The notes under the pieces: generated by a model
Database searches by the model: none
What the model was told of the DNA's origin: nothing
What the model saw: the letters and a program-made list of their open reading frames with translations, nothing else
Shown: positions 55,515-64,000 of the stretch, one piece after another
How positions within the stretch are numbered: position 1 is the stretch's first letter
Layout of the letters: every line of letters begins with the position of its first letter
Program-made: the position numbers and the translations under genes
DNA from: Hyposmocoma kahamanoa
Taxonomy: Eukaryota; Arthropoda; Insecta; Lepidoptera; Cosmopterigidae
Assembly (NCBI RefSeq): GCF_003589595.1
Contig: NW_020653726.1
Span: forward strand, 18,059,320-18,123,319
Length of the DNA stretch: 64,000 bases
Direction: 5' to 3'

Positions 55515-55745
55515 TTTGTAATATCAAGTGACGGTACGAGCGAGTTTTGCGCCTGATGGTTAGGTACACGCCTGTCCATAACAGATGCAGTGCACTCAGA
55601 GCTTTAAATAGCAAAGATCTGCCACTGCGCCTGTCACCCTGAGACAATTTGACAAGTCCCATTGTACTTTTACCAGCACCCTTTAAAACAGGAACGCAGT
55701 AATACGCTAACATTACTGCTTCGCGGCAGAAACAGGTTAGGTGCA
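55515..55745 (-). repeat. Family C element with deletions
   Basis: TAATATCAAGTGACGGTACG through CATTACTGCTTCGCGGCAGA. The GAGGGGCACT part is lost (ATCTGCCACTGCGCC), and it stops before the 5' GGACGAACTC words. Confidence 0.85.
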
Positions 55746-56853
55746 ACTCTAGGCTTAGTGGAGCAAAATTTGGGCTATATTTTGTACGTTAGTGCATTTC
55801 ACTATATTTCTTTCTTCCTTGCTATATTAATAAATAAAGGTAATACTTCATTCGCCAGCACGCTTCAGCGTTGCGTTGGTGTTTAACGTGGGTTTCATAC
55901 GTAAGATCACCAGCACGCTTCAACATCAAGCGGCATGTAACAGCTTTTTGTGATACATTGTAAAGACAAGGTTTCGTATTCATACCGAACATAGTTTAAG
56001 GAACTTTTTACACTTATCGACACGATATTGCAATTAGGTAGCCAGAATAACTTTACACCTATGTTAGAAGAGCAAGAATTACGATCTGTTTCGCGTCGGT
56101 GAAATAAGTAACATATTTTTCGCTCATATTCCATGGACATAAAGGTTTTTTTGAGCGGCTCAGCTGATTCTGCGTTAATAAGTATGGCGAAAAATATGTT
56201 TCACTTCTTATATAAAGCACACATTTAGAATGGATGCAGTGCCAAAAATTCCACCTTAACAATTTTAAATAATTTAATAAAATCAATAAGCCTGGCATTA
56301 AAATTAGATTATTAGTTGCCACATAATATCCAGAGTTGTCGTGTAGCGGCTCGACACGACGCTGGGTGTTGATGTAAGCGACTCTACGTGTCTATTTATC
56401 AATGTGCCTATTTCGCAATGGACCCATGAAGCCTACGAAGAATAATTTATATTAAATTAAATTATAAAATACATTGGAAGTTCAAATTAACTTTAAAGTT
56501 AAACAATAACAAAATCAAATTTATGCACGCATGTTGCCTGACTTAGAATAAAGTGTTTTCGGTATCACCCAGAGATACTCGCACGTTGTATCAACGTGTG
56601 TGGCGTCACAATGATACAGTGACACGTCACGGATCCGTGGATCGTGAAGGTGGACGTGCGCCGGATGTTCCGGCTATCTTGGTAAAATTGCAATTTGATA
56701 CAGGAAGCCGCTTCGGTCCATCTCCTAGATTTGTACGAAATAAACTTTTGTGATACATTTTTGCTTACCACAGTGTACAGTGAATTATGTATTGGAAGGT
56801 TTAATCGACATCAAAAAACAATTGTACTCTTTTTTTTAAAATTTTACCACTAG
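55746..56853. other. Intronic sequence with one unexplained frame
   Basis: A direct repeat CCAGCACGCTTCA occurs at about 55855 and 55911. The plus frame at 56553-56753 contains TRTLYQRVWRHNDTVTRHGS then GGRAPDVPAILVKLQFDTGS. It is unusually GC-balanced and protein-like but not recognised; no splice sites or partner exons were identified. Confidence 0.4.
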
Positions 56854-56990
56854 TACGTTTAATTTGAAAACAGAATTATTTCAAATCGTCTTTTGTTTAC
56901 GATTAATCGTTCTAGTATATGTGGCCAGTGCTTTATAATAAACATTGTTATGATAATTCAACCTTGTTCACAGTTCCTCTGATCCATGAG
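56854..56990. mobile_element. Family H foldback element, solo arm
   Basis: ACGTTTAATTTGAAAACAGA, TCTTTTGTTTACGATTAATC and ATGTGGCCAGTGCTTTATAA pair with the left arm of 49533-49992 read inverse, including the segment deleted from that copy's right arm. Confidence 0.75.
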
Positions 56991-57125
56991 TGTACATTTA
57001 CCCAGATTTATTAGGACTAGATAGGTGGTAAGCCCAGTTGCTTCTCTCAATTGAAAAGGTTGACAGTTCAAATACTTGAAACGGTATATATCTGAATTTT
57101 CTAAGTTACGTACATTTGTGAATGT

Positions 57126-57298
57126 TTAATAATAATAATAATAACGCACACATTCATAGCCCCGTACTAACTCAAACCCGCACAAACTCACGATAGTAAT
57201 AAACGTAGGCCATACAAATATTTCTCTCTGCCCGGGAATCGAATCCATGATCTCTGCGTGGCAGTCCAATACGCTAACCGTTCGGCCACCTATACAGT
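57126..57298 (-). repeat. SINE family A with (TAA)n tail
   Basis: A TAATAATAATAATAAC run (3' tail, inverse), a body shortened at the GGTGCCATGG segment, then the head GTGGCCGAACGGTTAGCGTA. The extreme head end is altered to ACTGTATAGGTGGCC. Confidence 0.9.
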
Positions 57299-57399
57299 TA
57301 GGTAAAATATTAATTTAGTATCTAATAGGGTTTCAGTTGAAAACCAAAACTTAGCAGGTTCTTCGTAGTACTCACAGAGAAATATCTCCATGTAAAAAT

Positions 57400-57690
57400 G
57401 AAGAGTTCTTCCAGAATAGTACTGCTATTTTACCTATTTCTGCTGCCAAGCAGTAATGTCATGATTACTGTGTTCCGGTTTTGAAGGGTAAGTGTGCTGG
57501 TGAAGTTACAGCCACATGGGACTTGTCACCTTATGTCTCAGGAAGACGGGCGCAATGGTAGTGCCCCTCAGATCTTTGCAATTTCAAGCTCTGAGTGGCA
57601 CTGTAACTGTTATGGACAGACTTATAGCACATCATCAGGCGCACGACTTATTCGTACCGACCCTTGATGATATTTAAAAAAAAATTCTTA
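57400..57690 (+). repeat. Family C element, near-consensus
   Basis: AGAGTTCTTCCAGAATAGTA to TTGATGATATTTAAAAAAAA. Both internal stems are present. It stands 60 bp left of dispersed repeat I copy 2. Confidence 0.92.
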
Positions 57691-57749
57691 AGAGGGAGCA
57701 GAGGAAAAATTCTTAATCTTTGATTTGATTTTAGAGGGGTATATCCACT

Positions 57750-58134
57750 TTAAAGTTAAAAATAAAATATTGTATGAGTAATTACACGATATATTCAAGC
57801 ATAGACATTAATCAGAAACATAAAACAATAAAGATCCCTCGATAGACAAAAATCACGAAATGACTTCTAATTTTCAAATTTTTTTTATTTATCCTCGAAA
57901 TGCTACAGGTTATTAGGACAAAAATTAGGTAATTAATTATATTTATGCATGATCGACAACTGTCACTACGGATTTTTTTTTTAATCCCTTTAATTTTAGA
58001 ATTATTCCGCTAAAACGAATTTGGTACTTTTAATGCTCAAAATTCAACATCTCCTGTCGCATGTCACGCGAACTTCAGGTATATATTTGTTTCACAAATT
58101 TGGGCGGAGCCAACGTTAAAACTTTTTTGGCATG
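57750..58134 (+). repeat. Dispersed repeat I, copy 2
   Basis: Same sequence and orientation as 1-384. The left boundary is preceded by AGAGGGGTATATCCACTT, which is not visible for copy 1 because the window begins there. It ends at TTTTTTGGCATG, followed by AGAGCTCTTAAG. Confidence 0.85.
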
Positions 58135-58344
58135 AGAGCTCTTAAGTAATTCTTTTCAGACTTAAATTTCAGCCTTTTTCTGGATTTTTAAATCGGATAA
58201 AGTACATGTATGTGTTACATCGTGTAACACATTAGCACATTGTTTAGACAATATCCTTAGGTGTGTTGTATATTTTTTTGTAAGAGTGTTATTTAATAGT
58301 AAATACCTTAACCATTTGATGTAGCAAAATGGTTTTTCTCGCTT

Positions 58345-58720
58345 CCCCACCGGTCACTCGCCTTAATTAGAGGCACGGGATTTAGATACTTTTATAATGA
58401 ATTTTTGGAAACAAGAAAAAGTTGTCCACATTTTTTTATCATACGTTTGTTTATTTCCGTAAAAATTCTCCAAATCTCCGTCAGAGTATCACATCACAAG
58501 CTGTTGGCCTATGAAATTGATACGATGTGCTACCCGAATGATTGGATTGCGTATTAGGGTCATTACACACAAGCGCGCCGATTTGTCACGTCAGCCTTTT
58601 GCTTCGAGGTTCATTTCTTTTTTGCGGACAAATTGTGTACGCACTGTAATGGAAATTCCTTTTTGATAGGGGTTTGGGATTTATTATTGGGTTTTTGATG
58701 ATGTCAAAAATTGCGAGCGA
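58345..58720. promoter_or_regulatory. Candidate conserved intronic block
   Basis: CACCGGTCACTCGCCTTAAT, CAATCTCCGTCAGAG-like words, AAGCGCGCCGATTTGTCACG and TTTGCTTCGAGGTTCATTTC. Repeat-free and GC-richer than its flanks, without a reading frame. Confidence 0.35.
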
Positions 58721-58954
58721 ATAAATTATATTTGGTCACAAAATATCAAAAGAATTTTTTAATTGTTTTGTGCAATTCAGAAAGAATGATAAATAATCTT
58801 TATTGCACATTAAAATGACAATACAAAGCTGTAATCTAAGCGTATTAGAATAAGCTAATATGTGCAAAGGGCGGTTTTTTTGTTAATAAACAATGTCTTG
58901 AAAGTTATTTTAAAATAAAAAATTAGAACATACGAATAGAAATAGATTGTTTGT

Positions 58955-59245
58955 TTTTTATAACATCAAGTAGCGGGACGAACAAGTCGTGCGTCCGATG
59001 GTAAGCTACACGCCTGTCCATAACAGTTACAGTGCCATTCAGATCTTTAAATTGCAAAGATCTGAGGAGCACTGCCACTACGCCCGTCATCCTGTAATTT
59101 CACCAGCACTCTTACCCTTCAAAACCGGAACATTACTGTACTGTTTATTGTGTACTGACATTACTGCTTGGCAGCAGAAATAGATAAGGTGGCAGTACTA
59201 CCCTGGACGAATTCTTTTACGAGGCGCTCTGCTGCTACCGCAAGG
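58955..59245 (-). repeat. Family C element, full length
   Basis: AACATCAAGTAGCGGGACGA through GGACGAATTCTTTTACGAGG. The GACATAAGTTGACAAGTCCC segment is missing, and a short TTATTGTGTACTGACA insertion lies in the CAGTAATG stem region. Confidence 0.88.
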
Positions 59246-60084
59246 AGATACTGCTGCTGTTTGCAATAGGAATTTATAAATGTTTAGTGGCAATATCTAT
59301 CGCTATCTGTTAGGCAAAACATCGCGATGCAGGATGCCGAATAAAGAGAAGATGGCTCCTAACCCGAACGTGGGGAGTGCTATTGGGTCAGTCTAACAGA
59401 CTATCACGCATTTTCTATTACCTAGTCGCGAGCGAATGGTCGCGCGGTGCTCTTATATTCAAATAAGTCATTATACCGTACCCATTGACGCCGCCGCGAC
59501 TAAAAGTGGAAAATGGCACGAAGACCTAAATCCTATGTTTGCAGAAGACTCGAGCTCAGTAGTAGAGCGTATTAGTGATGTTGATGAAAAAATCTTGAGA
59601 CACTGATTTCTAATTCAGGCTTCCATTTGTTGGCTGGTTTATAAGACTCATGAGGAAAATAAGCGATGTTACATTGTAGCGTATTCCAAGCATTCATCAA
59701 AAAAAAAAATTTTATAATATTTTTTACCATTTTACCAGTACTGAGATCCTATTGTCATATTCCTGGTCATCAGACCTTTAAGAAAAATTGTGATATAAAG
59801 TCTCGCATTTTTTGTAATATAAAAATCGTAATTTGTCACCACTTGCGGTATACCGGAATGTAAAAGAAGAAAAAAAAAATAATATACTACCAATCCATTT
59901 ACCTATTTCAACTACAATTTAGATCACGTATAAATGTATTCAATTATCCGAACACCACTTATAATCTGATATAGCTAAATAAAATTCAATATATTCACGA
60001 ATTGAAACTAATTAATCGGATCTATATCGTTACAATTTAAAACCATATAACAAAATTAGAGTTATTTTTTTTCTAATATTGTTA
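59246..60084. other. Intronic sequence with a GC-rich patch and a short frame
   Basis: 59415-59520 is GC-rich (GTCGCGAGCGAATGGTCGCG, CATTGACGCCGCCGCGACTA). Just after it a frame reads EDLNPMFAEDSSSVVERISD, acidic and serine-rich like the N-termini of some DNA transposases. It ends after 30 codons. Assignment is open. Confidence 0.35.
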
Positions 60085-60299
60085 CCAATCTCTATTATGA
60101 TGTATTTGTTCATATTAATCTGTGTGTACGTATATAGAATTATTTTTTAAATACTAACTAACTAGCAGGAATATTTTATTAATATCGTAAACAATAACTG
60201 TTGTCCCTTCAGGTATATTTGTTTTGTTCATATTATGTAAGTCGGGTTAATGTATGCTATTCAATTTTCGTGACAGTTTATATTTATGAGTGTTCGAGT
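60085..60299 (+). repeat. Repeat F, copy 2 (left flank of MITE E copy 3)
   Basis: TATGATGTATTTGTTCATAT, AGGAATATTTTATTAATATC, CCTTCAGGTATATTTGTTTT and TATATTTATGAGTGTTCGA, in the same arrangement as at 53880-54088. Confidence 0.8.
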
Positions 60300-60767
60300 C
60301 GTCGAAATCATAACCAGAAATAGAGACGAAATAAGGGCCATCCATCCCTGGCCACTCATCAGGCAAATGGGCCTTACATCACTTTTAAATATCAACTCTC
60401 GTTTGTAGCGCCAACAACGGGTCTGTGTGTACGTCTCCGTATATTCCAAAAATATTCTGCATTTGTTGTAATAAAGATAATATCTCTAACAATGGGGGGG
60501 CTGTTCCATTTGGAGGTGTGGGAAAAACATCATTACAAACGGAATCACATTTCATCGGTAATTAAATACTAAATATGTAATTTTTGTCCATTACAGCAAA
60601 GCTCTAGTTAAACTGACCGATTTGAAGTGAAACAATTGACGACACCCGTCAATAGTTTCGAATTCGGGCTGGCCAAACGAGGCGCAGTTATCATAGTAAT
60701 GATTTGGCAGAATGGTTTTCAAACAAATTAAATGACATTTCGTCTCTATTTTTATATATACTCGATG
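60300..60767. mobile_element. MITE family E, copy 3
   Basis: The left end is degraded (CGTCGAAATCATAACCAGAA), the right end TATATATACTCGATG intact. The interior keeps more of the copy-1 sequence than copy 2 does (e.g. TGTACGTCTCCGTATATTCC), plus a 7-G run near 60494. Confidence 0.85.
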
Positions 60768-61046
60768 TTACCTGTAAATGAATGAATCCATTCATAAATA
60801 ATTGGCCGTTACAAAATTTACGGCTTTGAAAACAATAGCTCTATAAACCCTACTTTGATTAATATCAACATAATTTGATTTCGTAACACGCGTGCGCGTG
60901 TGTAAATATAACTAATTGACTTCTCTACTCATTACAATTACCATGTAAACAGGTTTTGTCGCACGCGACACTTGAATTTTTTTATACTAAACAATAGTGA
61001 AACTTTGAGGACTCCATTACGTTGTAATTTGGAACCATTTGTACAT

Positions 61047-61236
61047 TTGCATGCCACGCAGAGTTTCCAGGTTCGATTCCCGGGCCGGGAGAAATAGTTG
61101 TATGGCCTACAATTATTTCTCTCGTGAGTTTGGGTGTAATTTGCGGTTGTCTATGTGAGTGTCCATGGCACCCGCGACACAGGGTTTCCCTAGTGCGGGG
61201 TTATGTTGAGTGTGTGTGTGCGTTATTATTTTTCTT
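61047..61236 (+). repeat. SINE family A, 5'-truncated in the tRNA head
   Basis: Begins at CATTTGCATGCCACGCAGAG, then B box GGTTCGATTCC, a body very close to consensus and a TTATTATTTTTCTT tail. One of the youngest-looking bodies. Confidence 0.9.
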
Positions 61237-61239
61237 AAA

Positions 61240-61345
61240 GTAGAGCTCCTATGAAAGAGTTGTCTAGGGAAGTACAGTCACCTTACTTATTTCTGCTGCC
61301 AAGTATTGATATAAGCATTGCGTTTCGGTTTTGAAGGCTTAGGGC
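61240..61345 (+). repeat. Family C element, 5' fragment
   Basis: AGAGCTCCTATGAAAGAGTT, CTAGGGAAGTACAGTCACCT and TTCGGTTTTGAAGGCTTAGG, breaking off into a GC-rich segment. Confidence 0.82.
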
Positions 61346-62337
61346 ACATTTATTTACACGAATTTCATTGTGCCCACCCCGCGCGGTCGTCGAGCGATGG
61401 CCGAACGGAGTCCGCGTTGTCGCCACGCAGCGACCGCATACTCTCTAACTGTCATGGCAAAATACGTTTTATTTGTTTAGCACTTACGTTTTAACTTAAA
61501 TGAGCGTCCCGGACACGCGGGCGAGACTGGCTTGAATTTAGTATAAGCGACGGCCCACGCGGCGACCGCGTGGTTATATTATTCAGAGAAATTTAAATGT
61601 TGTTGCCTAGTAAATAGAATTCAGATTCGCCATTACGTACATGTCTGAAATTGTATTTACAACAGTGATACGTTATTTTAATTATATACTTTTATTTAAT
61701 TTAATAATCATAAACATTTAAACATGTTAATTCACATAGCATTATTCGAAACAGTAACTGCGTAAGAACAATAATTGTTTAATGTTGAAGTCAAAGAACT
61801 TTTATTTTACGGAAATAGGTAATCTTTTTAATATATTTGAAGTAATGTACTTTAAATATGTATTAAATATTTTATTAATTTGTTTTCACACTACACACAC
61901 TTATACCTGTATGTATATATTGCAAAGATTATGAAAGTATTTATTCGATAAAAGAGTACACACTTATGACATAAGTATTAACGTAGCTTATTTTACTTTC
62001 TGTTTCGGGACGCATACGTCCGTCACTCTCACTCACTCGGCTAGGGCCCATTGAAAACCAGCGTCACAACCTAGCCTTGGTTGTGACTTTAGTTGAATGG
62101 GATCCTTTTGTACACGCCACAGCCGCACACATGTCAGTATAGTATTATGTAACTTGTTGTTGAAATGTTTTTACGCTGTTCTTTGTGTTATTTCTGTTCT
62201 AGTTATATTAGTCTTTGTTTATGTGTTTTTTTTATATAATGTGGCGTTACTATAAATGGTTTCTATTTCTATTTATTTCTTACATGAAGGTGTGGTAACG
62301 GGCGGCCGCGCGAAAGCTTTCTCCTCGCATAACTAGG
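61346..62337. other. Intronic sequence with GC-rich hairpins
   Basis: A stem CCACGCGG-CGA-CCGCGTGG at about 61556-61574 and a 9-base-arm stem at 62063-62087 (GTCACAACC and its exact complement). The first resembles the inverse of CCGCGCGGTCGTCGAGCG near 61380, so 61375-61575 may be a small foldback element. Confidence 0.45.
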
Positions 62338-62525
62338 TGCTAAGGGTGCTGGTGAAATTACAGGCACATGGGACTTGTTAACTTACGTCTCAGAGTGACG
62401 GGCGCAGTGACAGTGCCATTAAAATCTTTGCGATTAAAGCTCTGATTGGAATAGCAACTGCTACAGACAGGCGTGTCGCTTACTACCACGCCCACAACTT
62501 GTTCGTCCGGTCACGTGGTATATAT
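62338..62525 (+). repeat. Family C element, 5'-truncated
   Basis: Starts within the family at CTAAGGGTGCTGGTGAAATT and runs to GTTCGTCCGGTCACGTGGTA. Confidence 0.88.
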
Positions 62526-62633
62526 GCATTTTATTGAATACCATTATGTTGCAATGATATTCTTAAATTTTTTGTCTGATCGTAATTGAAAGCGAATTTA
62601 ATATATAAATTTAATTGCAATCAATAACAATTT

Positions 62634-62842
62634 AACTGCCTTCGTGGCCGAACGGTTACCATGCTGGACTGCCATGCAGATGCCCCGGGTTTGATCCCCG
62701 GCCGGAGGAAAAATTTATAAGGCCTACATTGATTTCCCTCATGAGTTTGGATAAAATTTATGGTTATCTATGTGTGTGTCTATGGCACCCGCGACACAGA
62801 GTTTCGCACTAGGTGCGGGGCTATATAAAATAATAATAATAA
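62634..62842 (+). repeat. SINE family A
   Basis: CTGCCTTCGTGGCCGAACGG head, GGGTTTGATCCCC B box, and a body with several private changes, ending ATAATAATAATAAC. Confidence 0.9.
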
Positions 62843-63529
62843 CACCCTTCACATAGATACAGGCTAAGTAAAATAAAGCAAATAATAATAATTGATTGTA
62901 AAAAGATATCAATAATAATATATTACGTAGTAAGAAGTAAGTCAACATTGTCAACTTCTGTGAAACGTGATTATCTCTGATCCATGGACTTTATATAAAA
63001 TAGCACATACACACAGTTCAGCTCATGATATATCAGCCACCTCTGACTAAACCCACCAAACAACTACAACAACTTGAACCCCACTTGACCTTCGACAGTT
63101 TGTCACCAAAACTAACATAACCTGACCCAGTGCGACACGGAACCAACCTACGTCCCTGAGATCATCCCACATTGACTTTGAAGAGCTCTAAAATCTGCCG
63201 ATTTTGGTTCACTTGTATAATGGTAATATTATAGGCAATGCCTCTTATCTAAGGCCGTAAGTGTAGAATCCTATGACTTTCAAACGTCCTTTACAGTCTG
63301 GCGATGTAAGCTGTTTTCTAGTCGCTCTCTTGTAGGTAGACGGACTTGTTGGAGTTGTTAAGATGGAATTATTTAACAAGGTCCACTGGAGTACGGACAA
63401 CTCGCACATTATGAGGATTGTACTACCGATGGTCACGCAATACTTGGCTTTTCATATGCCAAGAAATCCAAGCCGCCTTGAATACAAGTGCAAAGGTAAA
63501 CGTTGTATTGAATATTACTATGTTTTACA
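62843..63529. other. Intronic sequence, nothing recognised
   Basis: A C/A-rich stretch at 63030-63140 (TAAACCCACCAAACAACTAC) stands out by composition. No gene recognised. Confidence 0.45.
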
Positions 63530-63620
63530 ACCATGGCATTCGAATATTTTTTTGTGACATTACTCCACTAGTTTGTTATAATTATTAATACAAAGATCGA
63601 ACAAGAAGAAAAATTCTAAA
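63530..63620 (-). repeat. SINE family B tail fragment
   Basis: GTGACATTACTCCACTAGTT, TTATAATTATTAATACAAAG and ATCGAACAAGAAGAAAAATT match the outer and tail words of the 29.7 and 51.0-kb copies. The head is missing. Confidence 0.65.
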
Positions 63621-63797
63621 TAAGGAATTAGAAATATACGCCAAAAGTTATGGATACTGCAAGAAACTTATATCAAAATGGCTACAATCCAAATCGTATG
63701 AGGAAACCGAAGATCTACTAGAACACTTGCTTAAAAACACTACTCTCTCGTCTATGGCAACAGGTTTAACACACACACATGCACATACGTTTTAAGA
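63590..63797 (+). pseudogene. Short open frame of unknown origin
   Basis: About 68 codons open to a TAA at 63795. The peptide includes NKELEIYAKSYGYCKKLISK, then KSYEETEDLLEHLLKNTTLS. Composition (K, E, Y, L) is protein-like and unlike the surrounding I/N/F-rich noise, and an A-rich tail-like stretch follows at 63870-63890. There is no obvious start codon or acceptor. It may be the 3' end of a retroelement ORF, or chance. No family recognised. Confidence 0.35.
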
Positions 63798-64000
63798 TTT
63801 AAATTAAATTTAAAATTAGGCGTTAAGAATGTTGATAATTGTTACAAATTGTTTGTTTTGAAATGTAACAATAAAAATAAAAATTAAACACTAAATTAAG
63901 TATAAGTTAAAAATGTAAAACGTGCATTTATAGCTATGGAAGAGCGGTGCCTCCTGATACAGGCTTGATAAGCGTAATAAGAGGTATCATGCACTGTTAA

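Noticed and set aside
1..64000. CRISPR arrays, operons, Shine-Dalgarno sites or other prokaryotic features
   Set aside because: Splice sites, SINEs and LINEs show a eukaryotic genome; no regularly spaced short repeats were seen.

Overview
The window reads as a piece of an insect genome, almost certainly a butterfly or moth, and almost all of it is intron. It is AT-rich, has no long open reading frames, and is packed with short retroposons and inverted-repeat DNA elements of kinds I associate with Lepidoptera. The one host protein-coding segment I can defend is a 126-bp exon on the minus strand (7625..7750). It encodes the start of the second RNA-recognition motif of a CELF/Bruno RNA-binding protein of the CELF3-6 type (insect bruno-3). 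No other exon of that gene is visible, so the 56 kb to the right is best read as one very long upstream intron, and the 7.6 kb to the left as the start of the next intron.

Layout. 1-385 is one copy of a dispersed repeat whose near-identical partner lies at 57750-58134. 1.3-7.6 kb holds SINE pieces, several family C elements and a repeat-poor stretch. 7625-7750 is the exon. 8.2-8.9 kb is an inverted-repeat element. 11.4-14.4 kb carries family C, a foldback element and the dead 3' end of a Jockey-like LINE. 15.4-19.3 kb is quieter, with conserved-looking intronic blocks, and ends in a 378-bp element with P-element-like features that keeps a THAP-like start codon exon. 20.8-32.8 kb is the most crowded part: nested SINEs, a TG microsatellite holding a 10-N gap, a SINE with a perfect internal hairpin, an RTE-like LINE piece, and a ~520-bp inverted repeat whose arms lie 4.5 kb apart. 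33.2-34.4 kb is LINE debris with a MITE inserted in it. 36.2-42.5 kb is the poorest in repeats. 42.6-63.8 kb alternates LINE and mariner remains, a hAT-like MITE family, a long palindromic element and more SINEs.

One 300-bp family, called C here, recurs about 24 times in both orientations, often truncated or with internal deletions, and is the main recognisable component. Four tRNA-headed families (A, B, G, L) account for many of the others. The genes do not work together in any operon sense: the only gene is the bruno-like one, and the rest is intronic transposon sequence plus candidate regulatory blocks. Family letters (A, B, C, D, E, F, G, H, I, J, L, PSQ) are labels made for this annotation. 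Homologies rest on reading the sequence and on recall of protein families; no database search was run, and boundaries of old repeats are good to about 10-30 bp.
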